Source: Bombella intestini
GTDB lineage: Bacteria; Pseudomonadota; Alphaproteobacteria; Acetobacterales; Acetobacteraceae
Reading direction: 5' to 3'
Length of the DNA stretch: 64,000 nt
Assembly (NCBI RefSeq): GCF_002003665.1
Contig: NZ_JATM01000001.1
Location: forward strand, 434,001 to 498,000
This document shows positions 7,775 to 16,719 of this stretch, one piece after another. The first letter of the stretch is position 1, and each line of letters opens with the position of its first letter. The position numbers and the translations under genes were made by a program. Below the pieces are notes generated by a model. It saw only the letters and a program-made list of their open reading frames with translations, was not told the DNA's origin and made no database searches.

Positions 7775-8829
7775 CGGGCTCGCTCAACCGTATAAAGCAC
7801 GGTCTCACGCAACAGATTTTTCAGCTCACTTTCCGGGAAACAAGCCAAAGCCTCCACGGCCTGCCCGACATACTCACGAGCCCGCTCAATGGTTATGCGA
7901 ATGGCATCCCTCCGAGCGATGATCTCCAGAGCATGGGGCAAATCTGCCTCAGTCTGCTCATTATCTTCGATCACACGCTTCCAGAACTGTCGCTCCTCCT
8001 CCGTGCCCTGCTCATAAGCTGCCAGCACCGGAAGCGTGATTTTCCCTTCACGAAAATCATCCCCAACCGTCTTGCCCAACACCTGCTGATCGGCCGCATA
8101 ATCTAACGCATCATCTACAAGCTGAAAGGCCATACCAAGACTGGTGCCATACTGCTCCAAGGCCAGCTCGGCGTCACGGTTATGCCCGGCGACAACAGCC
8201 CCAACCCGGCAGGCCGCAGCGAACAGAGCCGCCGTCTTGCCGTGAATGACCTCCAAATAACGCTCTATAGGTGTGGAAAGATCATTTTGCGTGGACATCT
8301 GAAGGACCTCTCCTTCAGCAATCGTTGCGGATGCCGCCGACAGAATCGCCATGACTTCAAGCGATCCATCTGCCGTCATCAGCTGGAAGGAGCGTGCAAA
8401 GAGGAAGTCCCCCACAAGCACAGATGCTTTATTGCCAAAAAGCGCATTGGCGGAGGCCATACCACGCCGGAGGGTGCTTTCATCCACCACATCATCATGT
8501 AACAGCGTTGCCGTATGGATGAACTCCACACAGGCCGCCAGACCGATATGGCGTGTCTCCCCTTCCTTTTCGCCATATCCGCAGAGACGAGCCGATGCGA
8601 GCGTCAGCAAGGGGCGCAGTCGCTTCCCCCCGGCCGCTACAAGATGTGCACCAAGCTGAGGAATAAGCGGTACAGAGCTCTGCATCCGATCGATGATGGC
8701 CTGATTACAGGCAGTCATATCATCGGCAAGATAGGCTGAAAGGGCCTTCAGGGCATCTTCTCCCTTGACCTCTCTACCCGCAGCCTCACCGCCAGATACA
8801 ACATAGGGCTCTGATGAGGAAGAAACCAA
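7771..8829 (-). CDS. Long-chain polyprenyl (octa- or decaprenyl) diphosphate synthase
   Basis: This trans-prenyltransferase extends farnesyl diphosphate with IPP to make the ubiquinone side chain; ubiA at 23.7 kb would use its product. The two aspartate-rich motifs are present: LLHDDVVDES (first, near residue 110) and LVDDALDYA (second, near 235), with GGKRLRP near residue 70. The chain length made cannot be read safely. The start is uncertain: the frame opens at TTG 8838, which abuts GGAG with no spacing, whereas TTG 8829 lies 9 nt after GGAG and is preferred, giving 352 residues. A perfect 22-bp palindrome lies just upstream (8851-8872). Confidence 0.92.
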   Translation of the reverse strand: MVSSSSEPYVVSGGEAAGREVKGEDALKALSAYLADDMTACNQAIIDRMQSSVPLIPQLGAHLVAAGGKRLRPLLTLASARLCGYGEKEGETRHIGLAACVEFIHTATLLHDDVVDESTLRRGMASANALFGNKASVLVGDFLFARSFQLMTADGSLEVMAILSAASATIAEGEVLQMSTQNDLSTPIERYLEVIHGKTAALFAAACRVGAVVAGHNRDAELALEQYGTSLGMAFQLVDDALDYAADQQVLGKTVGDDFREGKITLPVLAAYEQGTEEERQFWKRVIEDNEQTEADLPHALEIIARRDAIRITIERAREYVGQAVEALACFPESELKNLLRETVLYTVERAR

Positions 8830-8850
8830 AACGCACAACTCCAGTTCTAC

Positions 8851-8872
8851 CCATTCCTACATGTAGGAATGG
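8851..8872. promoter_or_regulatory. Perfect 22-bp palindrome upstream of the polyprenyl synthase gene
   Basis: The sequence CCATTCCTACA followed directly by its reverse complement forms a gapless 22-bp palindrome, ending 8 nt before the GGAG ribosome binding site. A gapless dyad in this place fits a dimeric repressor operator; in RNA it could form a hairpin near the ribosome binding site. The rest of the 224-nt gap to nrdB (8830-9053) holds nothing else I can assign. Confidence 0.5.
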
Positions 8873-9053
8873 ACAGTCTCGGGTAGCTGCCTCCCCGCCT
8901 TGGGGCACATTCTCTCCAGAACGAGCCATCAGACAGGAAGCAGCCTTTCCCCTTTAGAAAATACTTCCGTTCATATGATCAGCAATCCGGGCATGGTCAA
9001 GACAGCCTCAGCATAAACCCTTCAGAGAACGGGTAATTTCCATGCTTTTTCTT

Positions 9054-10076
9054 TCAGGAAAACACACCACTCTCGAAGGCATCTTCCCATGTCCCCTGAG
9101 TAGACGCACGGGAATATTCTGTCGCACGATTCTCAAAGAAGTTGGTATGCTCAACAGCATTAAGCATGTCATCCACCCATGGCAGCGGATTTTCCTCAAT
9201 GCCATAAATCGGATCCAGCCCCAGCTGAATCAGACGGCGATCTGCGATGAAGCGAATATACTGCTCCACTTCCCCCGCTGACAGCCCTTCCACCGGCCCC
9301 ATCTCAAAGGCTAGCTCAATAAACGCATCTTCGTGAGACACTGTCTGACGGCAGATTTCCACCAACTCAGCACGGAATTCTTCTGTCCATATCTCCGGAT
9401 TTTCCCGGATGAAGGTACGGAATAGCCGGATCATGGACAGGCAGTGCAGTGTTTCATCACGCACGGACCACGAAACGATCTGCCCCATCCCCTTCAACTT
9501 ATTGAAGCGGGGGAAGTTCAGCAGAATGGCAAAAGACGCAAACAGCTGCAGCCCTTCCATGAAGGCTCCAAACGCCGCCATGGTCTTGGCGATTTCCCGC
9601 TTGCTGTTGATGTTGAAGGACTGCATGAAATCATACTTGTCCTTCATCTCCTTATATTTCAGGAAGGCGGAATATTCCGTTTCCGGCATACCGATCGTAT
9701 CCAGCAGATGCGAGTAGGCCGCAATGTGGATCGTCTCGATATTCGAGAAGCAGGAGAGCATCATCAGAACTTCAGTCGGCTTGAAGACCTGACTGTAATA
9801 TTTCATGTAGGCAGAATTCACCTCCACGTCAGCCTGCGTGAAGAAACGGAATATCTGCGTAACAAGGTTCTGTTCAGCTTCAGACAGCTTGCGGTGCCAG
9901 TCCTTTACGTCCTCAGCCAGCGGCACTTCTTCCGGCAACCAGTGCAAACGCTGCTGGGTTAGCCATGCATCATAGGCCCACGGGTAGCGAAATGGCTTAT
10001 AGACCGGATTTTCAACCAGAAGATTGGCCTGTTCGGCCGCTTCAGGGGCCGGCGGCAATGGGGTGCCATCTGTCAT
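9054..10076 (-). CDS. nrdB: Class Ia ribonucleotide reductase, beta (radical) subunit
   Basis: NrdB carries the diiron-tyrosyl radical that drives reduction of ribonucleoside diphosphates by NrdA. The 340-residue protein keeps the diiron ligands Asp83, Glu114, His117, Glu174, Glu208 and His211 and the radical tyrosine Tyr121 (ETIHIAAYSH). These align with D84, E115, H118, Y122 and later ligands of the E. coli enzyme. No N-terminal ATP-cone is visible. The ATG follows AGAGG at a good distance. It is downstream of nrdA with a 132-nt gap and is probably co-transcribed with it. Confidence 0.96.
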   Translation of the reverse strand: MTDGTPLPPAPEAAEQANLLVENPVYKPFRYPWAYDAWLTQQRLHWLPEEVPLAEDVKDWHRKLSEAEQNLVTQIFRFFTQADVEVNSAYMKYYSQVFKPTEVLMMLSCFSNIETIHIAAYSHLLDTIGMPETEYSAFLKYKEMKDKYDFMQSFNINSKREIAKTMAAFGAFMEGLQLFASFAILLNFPRFNKLKGMGQIVSWSVRDETLHCLSMIRLFRTFIRENPEIWTEEFRAELVEICRQTVSHEDAFIELAFEMGPVEGLSAGEVEQYIRFIADRRLIQLGLDPIYGIEENPLPWVDDMLNAVEHTNFFENRATEYSRASTQGTWEDAFESGVFS

Positions 10077-10208
10077 CTCACAAAACCTCTTTATTCTGAA
10101 GCTAGCCCCGTTGCCCGTCCCCTGTTCAGGCGTCCCACAGGCTACGGGGCCGCATCATTCCTCTCCAATAGGCATGGGCTCGACAGCCTGCCCATTCTGT
10201 TCCCTGCC

Positions 10209-12122
10209 TTACTGGCAGGAGAGACATTCTTCGTAACTACCGACACCACTCTCCGCATGGCGTGGTGTGGCCTGCGGGAGATGATCATCATCTCCCTCCA
10301 TAATATCACGCTTTACAGCCACGTTGGAGACCGTATCAGCCCTCTGTATGGAAAGTGAACGACAGTAATAGAGCGATTTAACGCCCTTCTTCCATGCCTC
10401 GTAGTGGATGCGTACCAGATCCCTCTTATGCACATCTGCCGGCAAGAACAGATTGACCGACTGCGACTGACAGATGAATGGGGCACGATCAGCGGCATGT
10501 TCAATCACCCAACGCTGATCAATCTCGAAAGCAGTCTTGAAAACATCCTTCTCATCCTGCGTCAGGAAGTCCAGATGCTGCACGGATCCCTTGGTCAGAG
10601 TGATGGACGACCAGACATCATCTGTATCCCGCCCGTATTTCTGAAGCAATTTGGCAAGATGGCGATTCCGTACCGTAAAGGAACCAGACAGAGTTTTCTG
10701 AAGGAAAACGTTAGCGCTGATTGGATCAATCCCCGGACTGGCATTACCCGCAATAATGGAGATAGAGGCTGTCGGCGCAACGGCCATTTTGTTGGAAAAA
10801 CGCTCTTGGAAACCATACTCTTCAGCATCCGGGCACGGACCACGTGTCTTTGCCAGCTCACGGGAAGCCTCGGCCGTTTGCTTTGAAATATGCTCAAAGA
10901 ACTTCTTATTCCACACCTTAGCCATGACGCTGCCAAACGGCACCATCTTAGACTGCAGGAAGGAATGGAACCCCATCACGCCCAAGCCGACTGACCGCTC
11001 CCGCATAGCAGCATAACGGGCATGTGCCATGTCATCGGGCGCATTATCGATAAAGTCCTGCAATACGTTATCAAGAAACAGCATCACGTCCTTGATAAAC
11101 TGTGGATCATCCTTCCATTCATCCCAATATTCCAGATTTAGGGAAGAAAGACAGCAAACCGCCGTGCGGGTTTTGCCATGATGGTCAATCCCAGTCGGCA
11201 AGGTGATCTCTGCGCAAAGGTTAGAGGTCTTCACCTCCAGCCCTGCCAAGCGGTGATGTTCCGGGCGAGCCCGATTCACCGTATCTGAGAATACAATATA
11301 CGGCTCACCCTGTTCCATGCGTGCCGTCAGAAGACGGATCCACAAGGCACGGGCAGATACTTTACGAATGACGCTATGATCCTTAGGGGAAATCAGCGGC
11401 CATTCTTCATCACCCGCTACAGCCCGCATGAAATCATCTGTCAGCAGGACACCGTGATGCAGATTAAGTGCCTTACGGTTCGGGTCGCCACCAGTGGGGC
11501 GGCGCATCTCGATGAATTCTTCAATTTCAGGATGCCAGATGGGCAGATAAACCGCTGCAGACCCACGCCGCAGGCTACCCTGACTAATGGCCAACGTCAG
11601 GCTATCCATCACCCGAATGAAGGGAATCACACCGGATGTCTTGCCATTACGGCCGATATTCTCCCCGATGGAACGCAGATTCCCCCAATAGGAGCCGATG
11701 CCCCCCCCTTTGGCAGCCAACCAAACATTCTCATTCCAGAGCCCAACAATACCTTCCAGACTGTCTTCCGACTCATTGAGAAAGCAGGAAATCGGCAAAC
11801 CACGACTCGTCCCACCATTAGAAAGAACCGGCGTTGCTGGCATGAACCAATGCCGGGACATATAGTCATAAATCCTCTGCGCATGGCCCTCATCGGCCCC
11901 GTAGTGAGACGCCACACGGGCAAACAGCCCCTGATATGTCTCCCCTTCCAACAGGTAGCGGTCATCCAGAGTGGCACGGCCGAAGTCCGTCAGACGTTCA
12001 TCACGCTCCGGCGATGTACGGACAGGAGGTCGTCCCGGCAACTGAACGACATTAGGGAAGAGCTCAGGTTCCTCAGGCACACCCGCTGGGTGAGCGAACG
12101 TCTGCGCATCATGCATGGTCAT
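10209..12122 (-). CDS. nrdA: Class I ribonucleotide reductase, alpha (catalytic) subunit
   Basis: NrdA reduces ribonucleoside diphosphates to deoxy forms. The 637-residue protein shows catalytic Cys113 (ISCFLNE), the active-site set Asn301-Cys303-Glu305 (NLCAEI), a further cysteine in AVCCLSS near 323, and the C-terminal redox pair CLSC at 633-636. The glycine-rich SSB-like segment GGGIGSYW is near 140. Compared with the 761-residue E. coli protein, the N-terminal ATP-cone is absent, so overall dATP inhibition by that domain is not expected. ATG 12122 follows GAGGGG. A pair of NrdR-like boxes lies upstream. Confidence 0.95.
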   Translation of the reverse strand: MTMHDAQTFAHPAGVPEEPELFPNVVQLPGRPPVRTSPERDERLTDFGRATLDDRYLLEGETYQGLFARVASHYGADEGHAQRIYDYMSRHWFMPATPVLSNGGTSRGLPISCFLNESEDSLEGIVGLWNENVWLAAKGGGIGSYWGNLRSIGENIGRNGKTSGVIPFIRVMDSLTLAISQGSLRRGSAAVYLPIWHPEIEEFIEMRRPTGGDPNRKALNLHHGVLLTDDFMRAVAGDEEWPLISPKDHSVIRKVSARALWIRLLTARMEQGEPYIVFSDTVNRARPEHHRLAGLEVKTSNLCAEITLPTGIDHHGKTRTAVCCLSSLNLEYWDEWKDDPQFIKDVMLFLDNVLQDFIDNAPDDMAHARYAAMRERSVGLGVMGFHSFLQSKMVPFGSVMAKVWNKKFFEHISKQTAEASRELAKTRGPCPDAEEYGFQERFSNKMAVAPTASISIIAGNASPGIDPISANVFLQKTLSGSFTVRNRHLAKLLQKYGRDTDDVWSSITLTKGSVQHLDFLTQDEKDVFKTAFEIDQRWVIEHAADRAPFICQSQSVNLFLPADVHKRDLVRIHYEAWKKGVKSLYYCRSLSIQRADTVSNVAVKRDIMEGDDDHLPQATPRHAESGVGSYEECLSCQ

Positions 12123-12229
12123 GAATCGAGCCCCTCATTTCGGCGTCATTTTGAGCATAATTATTGGCCCCCTTTCCCACGGATGAAGGGCGCATTCAAG
12201 GCTTGTTTTTAAGCGGGAAGTGTGCCTCA

Positions 12230-12278
12230 TCGCCACATATAGGGTACACCAATAGGCGAGAGGCACTATATATTGTTA
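12230..12278 (-). promoter_or_regulatory. Likely pair of NrdR boxes upstream of nrdAB
   Basis: The segment at 12263-12278 contains CTATATATTG, a perfect match to the NrdR core CWATATATWG. A weaker copy, TCGCCACATATAGGGT at 12230-12245, matches 8 of 10 core positions. Their centres are 33 bp apart, about three helical turns, as is usual for NrdR box pairs. NrdR is the zinc/ATP-cone repressor of bacterial ribonucleotide reductase genes; its own gene is not in this window. The -10 element probably overlaps one box. Confidence 0.7.
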
Positions 12279-12314
12279 CAGCCGATTAGCCTTCCGGCTG
12301 AATAACACTGTTTT

Positions 12315-13409
12315 TCAAAGCCATCCACACTGGGCATGGTTGCGCAGAAGCTGGTCTGCCAAAATACAAGCCATCATGGCCTCAGCCACTGGCACGGCTC
12401 GGATGCCGATACAGGGGTCATGCCGCCCTTTGGTCCGAACCTCCACAGCCTCACCATCCCGCGTAATACTTGGAACCGGAAGCAGAATTGAACTCGTCGG
12501 CTTGATAGCCATTCGTGCCACGATAGGCTGGCCTGTAGAAATACCGCCCAGAATCCCCCCGGCATGATTACTCAGAAAAGCAGGCTCCATCGGATTACCC
12601 GAAGGGCGAATAGGATCAGCGTTCTCTTCCCCATGCAGGGAAGCCACTCCCATCCCATCACCAATCTCAACAGCTTTCACACCGTTGATGCCCATCATGC
12701 CACCAGCAAGCTCGGCATCCAACTTGCCGTAAACAGGTGCACCCAGACCGGCAGGCACGCCCTCTGCTACAACTTCCAGCGTTGCACCGACAGATGAGCC
12801 AGACTTCCGTACCGCTTCCAACTGTTCACTCCATGCCGGAATGATTTCAGCATCCGGCGAGAAGAACGGATTCTGCTCCACTTCTGCCCAATCCCAGCGG
12901 CTTCGGTCCACAGACTGCCCACCAATACCCGTGAGAGCACCACGGATGAGCAGCTGTGGGCCAACCAGTTCCCGCAGGATAACCCGAGCTACAGCCCCTG
13001 CCGCAACACGCATGGCTGTCTCCCGAGCAGAAGACCGACCACCACCACGATAATCACGGATGCCATACTTCAGATCATAGGCAATATCGGCATGACCGGG
13101 ACGATACTGCCGAGCAATCTCGCCATAGTCGCGAGAACGCTGATCCGTATTCTCAATCATCAGGGAAATAGGTGTCCCTGTCGTCTGACCTTCGAAAACG
13201 CCGGACAAAATCCGAACCTGATCCGACTCACGACGTTGAGTCGTATAGCGAGACTGCCCCGGCCGCCGCTTGTCCAGCCAGGGCTGAATATCGTCCTCAG
13301 ACAGTTTCAGGCGTGGTGGGCAACCATCAATAACACAGCCAATAGCTGGACCATGACTCTCCCCCCATGTCGTGACACGAAGAAGACGCCCAAAACTGTT
13401 TTCAGACAT
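12315..13409 (-). CDS. aroC: Chorismate synthase
   Basis: AroC converts EPSP to chorismate with reduced FMN, the last shikimate-pathway step; aroE lies at 34.9 kb. The 364-residue protein has the family signatures [14 protein letters not shown] (residues 16-29), the [10 protein letters not shown] region near 48, and [17 protein letters not shown] near 125. It lies 6 nt downstream of fabI and is probably co-transcribed with it. The stop is followed by a weak 6-bp inverted repeat (12279-12300) that may end the transcript. Confidence 0.97.
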   Translation of the reverse strand: MSENSFGRLLRVTTWGESHGPAIGCVIDGCPPRLKLSEDDIQPWLDKRRPGQSRYTTQRRESDQVRILSGVFEGQTTGTPISLMIENTDQRSRDYGEIARQYRPGHADIAYDLKYGIRDYRGGGRSSARETAMRVAAGAVARVILRELVGPQLLIRGALTGIGGQSVDRSRWDWAEVEQNPFFSPDAEIIPAWSEQLEAVRKSGSSVGATLEVVAEGVPAGLGAPVYGKLDAELAGGMMGINGVKAVEIGDGMGVASLHGEENADPIRPSGNPMEPAFLSNHAGGILGGISTGQPIVARMAIKPTSSILLPVPSITRDGEAVEVRTKGRHDPCIGIRAVPVAEAMMACILADQLLRNHAQCGWL

Positions 13410-13415
13410 TGGTCC

Positions 13416-14267
13416 TTACTCCCCTGATGCAAGGCTCATATCGGGAGCGTCCGGGTTCTTCATACCAATGATATTATACCCGCAATCAACATGGTGAATC
13501 TCACCCGTCACACCGCTGGAAAGGTCAGACAACAGATACAGGCCAGACCCGCCAACATCTTTTAGAGACACATTCCGTTCCATCGGGGCATTGACCTGAT
13601 TCCAACGCAGGATGTAGCGGAAATCACCGATGCCATTGGCGGCCAGTGTCATGATCGGACCAGCGGAAATACCATTCACACGGATATCATCACGCCCCAG
13701 ATCCACCGCCATATAGCGGACGGAGGCCTCCAGTGCTGCCTTAGCCACACCCATCACGTTGTAATGAGGCATGACACGTTCAGCACCCAGATAGGTCAGG
13801 GTCAGCAGGGAGCCACCGGCATTCATCATAGCTGACGCCCGGCGAGCCACTGCAGTAAAGGAGAAGCAGGAAATATCCAACGCCTGCAGAAAAGCCTCAC
13901 GAGGGGTATCCACATAACGCCCACGCAGATACTGCTTATCAGCCCAGCCGATGGCATGCACGACGAAGTCAATCTTGCCCCACGCCTTTTCAACCTCATC
14001 AAATGTGGCATTGATGGCATTATCATCACTTACGTCACAGGGCAGAACCATGGAGGACCCCACGCTCTCCGCCAATGGGCGAACACGCTTGCCCAATGCT
14101 TCACCCTGATATGTGAAGGCGATCTCAGCACCTTGGTCGGCACAGGCTTTAGCAATGGCCCAAGCGATGGAGTTCTTATTCGCCACACCCATGACAACAC
14201 CGCGCTTACCGGCCATAAGTCTACCCTTGGCCGTTTCCTGCTGCGTGTGCGCTTCCGTTTCTGACAT
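13416..14267 (-). CDS. fabI: NADH-dependent enoyl-ACP reductase
   Basis: FabI reduces trans-2-enoyl-ACP in fatty acid elongation. This 283-residue SDR-fold protein has the nucleotide-binding start GKRGVVMGVANKNSIAW (near residues 20-36), and the enoyl-reductase catalytic pair Tyr169-x6-Lys176 (YNVMGVAK), with Tyr159 also fitting the family pattern. ATG 14267 follows GGAG at 6 nt. It starts the fabI-aroC pair and is divergent from waaA across 147 nt. Confidence 0.96.
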   Translation of the reverse strand: MSETEAHTQQETAKGRLMAGKRGVVMGVANKNSIAWAIAKACADQGAEIAFTYQGEALGKRVRPLAESVGSSMVLPCDVSDDNAINATFDEVEKAWGKIDFVVHAIGWADKQYLRGRYVDTPREAFLQALDISCFSFTAVARRASAMMNAGGSLLTLTYLGAERVMPHYNVMGVAKAALEASVRYMAVDLGRDDIRVNGISAGPIMTLAANGIGDFRYILRWNQVNAPMERNVSLKDVGGSGLYLLSDLSSGVTGEIHHVDCGYNIIGMKNPDAPDMSLASGE

Positions 14268-14414
14268 GGTCAGCTCCCTTGAGGATAATCCTGCATCTAT
14301 AAATTAAGTGGGTCATCTCGTTGCACAAGGATGCCCATCTCGGCAAGGCCCTCCTGTCCTGAGGAAAAATTTTTTACCCTTCCTCCTATATTGTAACAAA
14401 GAGATGATGCGAAA

Positions 14415-15719
14415 ATGCACCACATGCGCCGTATGGGACGTTCAATGCGCTGTTGCCCGATTTCAGCTTCTCCATCTGATCCCCTCCTCCAGTTATGGTC
14501 ACTGATCGGCCACATAGCCATGCCGTGGCTCCGCCGCCATGCACGCAAAAGGCTTCGCCAAGGCAAAGAAGACGGCACCCGCCTCCCTGAACGTTTCGCA
14601 AAGCCGGGGGTAGCACGGCCGCCCCACACCCAGACTCTCCTCTGGATACATGCTGCAAGCGTGGGAGAAAGCCGCTGCATTCTCCCTGTTGCTGATCAAC
14701 TCCTGATGGACTGCCCGGACCTAACCATCCTTATGACGACCACCACCTTAACCGGAGGGGAAACGGTGGCGGCTCATACAGCCAGTCATACAGGACGACT
14801 GATCCATCAGCTCATCCCTTATGATGCGCCACATCTTCTTGAGCGTTTCATAAAATATTGGCGGCCTATCGGGCTGGTCCTCACCGAAAGTGAGCTCTGG
14901 CCGGGCCTCCTTGGCCTGTGCCGAAAAAAACAACTCCCTGTTATGCTGCTTAACGGGCGTTTCTCGCCGCAATCTGCTGCACGCTGGCGACGGGCAACCC
15001 CACTGCTGCGCCATCTCATGAAACCCTGTAGCTGGATCATGCCCCGAAGTCTGGCAGATGAACGAGCCTTTACCCGATTCGGTATCGGACCACTCCTTCC
15101 CCCTGCCGACCTGAAGGAAGATACACCGCCTCTACCGTTTGATAAGGACGAAGCCGCAGCCCTCCGCAGACAGATCGGACAGCGACCCGTTTTTGTGGCG
15201 GCCTCAACACATCCGGGCGAAGAAGACATCATTATAGAAGCAGTGCGAAAAGCCCGAGAAAAACAGTCCGACCTGCTCGCCATCATCATTCCCCGCCACC
15301 CTGAACGGGGCCGGGAGTTAGCCCGATACCATCAGGCCCCACAGCGTTCCAAGCAACAGATTCCCCACCCACAAGACGATTTGTGGATCATTGATACGCT
15401 GGGAGAGGTTGGACTTTTTTTTCAACTGGCTGACCGTGTCTTCATCGGCAACTCTCTCACTCTCCCTGGCGGAGGGCATAACCCCTTGGAATCTCTCCAT
15501 TTCCAATGCCCTACAGCCATTGGCCCCCATATGCAGAACTGGGCAGACCTCTGTTCCCGCTATGCCGCTTCGCTTCATCGCATTAACGATGCCACCACTC
15601 TCGCACATTGGTTGACTATCCCGCATCTGCCCATTCCCCATCCCCCCAAACGGAATCAGGCCAGAGCATGTGCGGTTCGCCTTATTAAGGACACAGTTTT
15701 GCCTAATAAGGCATATTGA
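14415..15719 (+). CDS. waaA: 3-deoxy-D-manno-octulosonic acid (Kdo) transferase
   Basis: WaaA adds Kdo from CMP-Kdo to the lipid A precursor at the cytoplasmic face of the inner membrane. The 434-residue protein has an N-terminal membrane segment, the catalytic-base motif ASVGE (Glu85), the LTESELWPGL segment near 155 and the C-terminal GGHNPLE nucleotide-binding motif near 355. The start at 14415 is preceded by AAAGAGAT; later in-frame ATGs at codons 4, 7 and 11 are alternatives. It overlaps lpxK by 1 nt (TGATG), forming a lipid A operon. Confidence 0.95.
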   Translation: MHHMRRMGRSMRCCPISASPSDPLLQLWSLIGHIAMPWLRRHARKRLRQGKEDGTRLPERFAKPGVARPPHTQTLLWIHAASVGESRCILPVADQLLMDCPDLTILMTTTTLTGGETVAAHTASHTGRLIHQLIPYDAPHLLERFIKYWRPIGLVLTESELWPGLLGLCRKKQLPVMLLNGRFSPQSAARWRRATPLLRHLMKPCSWIMPRSLADERAFTRFGIGPLLPPADLKEDTPPLPFDKDEAAALRRQIGQRPVFVAASTHPGEEDIIIEAVRKAREKQSDLLAIIIPRHPERGRELARYHQAPQRSKQQIPHPQDDLWIIDTLGEVGLFFQLADRVFIGNSLTLPGGGHNPLESLHFQCPTAIGPHMQNWADLCSRYAASLHRINDATTLAHWLTIPHLPIPHPPKRNQARACAVRLIKDTVLPNKAY

Positions 15720-16711
15720 TGAGACTGATGGCCCCCTCCTTCTGGCAGAACCCTGCCCCAACCACGCTATCCAACCTCCTGCTACCCTTCAGCAAAGTAG
15801 CGGGATTCCTCACCCGTCAGCGGCAAAACCAGCCCTCTCTCAAGCTGCCGGTCCCAGTTCTCTGCTGCGGCAACATCACCGTTGGGGGGACTGGGAAGAC
15901 CCCCATGGCCCTGCATCTACTCCAGCAACTAATACGGAGAGGCCGTACCCCTCATGCCATCACCCGTGGTTACGGCGGGCGTTCCAAAAAAACGGGGCTG
16001 ATCCATCCTGAATTGGACAAAGCCATTGATGTCGGAGATGAAACCATATTACTGGCCCGCCTTGCCCCGACATGGAGGGGGCCAGACCGGCAGGCCAACG
16101 CCTTACAGGCCATAGCCGCAGGTGCGGACTGCCTTGTGATGGATGATGGGTTGCAAGACCCCTCTCTCCATAAGGATATGTCCATCCTGATCGTTGACGG
16201 CCCTGCGGGGCTAGGTAACCAGCGTTTACTCCCCGCCGGGCCATTGCGGGAATCCCTTTCCGACATTCTACCCCGGCTGCAAGCGGTCGTAATCTTCGGT
16301 AAAGACCGCCAGCATATTGCCAAACAGATTCCCCAGTCTCTTCCTGTTTTGAAAGGGATACTCTCCCCCGGAACAAGCATCCACAAACTGCGGGGGTTTC
16401 AGATTATCGCCTTTGCCGGGATTGGCCGCCCGCAGAAATTCTTTTCTACCCTTCAGGATGCCGGTCTCACCTTACTGCGGACTCTCACCTTCCCTGATCA
16501 CCACATCTATTCAGACCGTGAACTAAAGCAGCTCGCCCAACTTGCTCATGCGCCAGACACTATGCTGGTGACGACTGAAAAGGACTACGTCAAGCTGCCC
16601 TCCCTTTTCCAAAATTTCGTCATCAGCCTTGACGTTGAACCCAGATGGAGCAACCCCGCTATAGCCGATGAGCTTCTTGATCATTTTCTGGCAAATGATC
16701 GCAGAGAATAG
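15719..16711 (+). CDS. lpxK: Tetraacyldisaccharide 4'-kinase
   Basis: LpxK phosphorylates the 4' position of the lipid A disaccharide with ATP. The 330-residue protein has a Walker A loop NITVGGTGKTP (about residues 52-62), the RGYGGR segment near 83 and DDGLQDP near 140, all typical of the family. ATG 15719 overlaps the waaA stop as TGATG; the TTG one codon earlier is less likely. The lpxL-like gene follows after 8 nt, so the three genes act in sequence on the same molecule. Confidence 0.96.
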   Translation: MRLMAPSFWQNPAPTTLSNLLLPFSKVAGFLTRQRQNQPSLKLPVPVLCCGNITVGGTGKTPMALHLLQQLIRRGRTPHAITRGYGGRSKKTGLIHPELDKAIDVGDETILLARLAPTWRGPDRQANALQAIAAGADCLVMDDGLQDPSLHKDMSILIVDGPAGLGNQRLLPAGPLRESLSDILPRLQAVVIFGKDRQHIAKQIPQSLPVLKGILSPGTSIHKLRGFQIIAFAGIGRPQKFFSTLQDAGLTLLRTLTFPDHHIYSDRELKQLAQLAHAPDTMLVTTEKDYVKLPSLFQNFVISLDVEPRWSNPAIADELLDHFLANDRRE

Positions 16712-16719
16712 AAACCATT

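Noticed and set aside
11376-12212. 278-residue open frame antisense to nrdA
   Set aside because: It covers strongly conserved nrdA coding DNA and reads as low-similarity shadow sequence.
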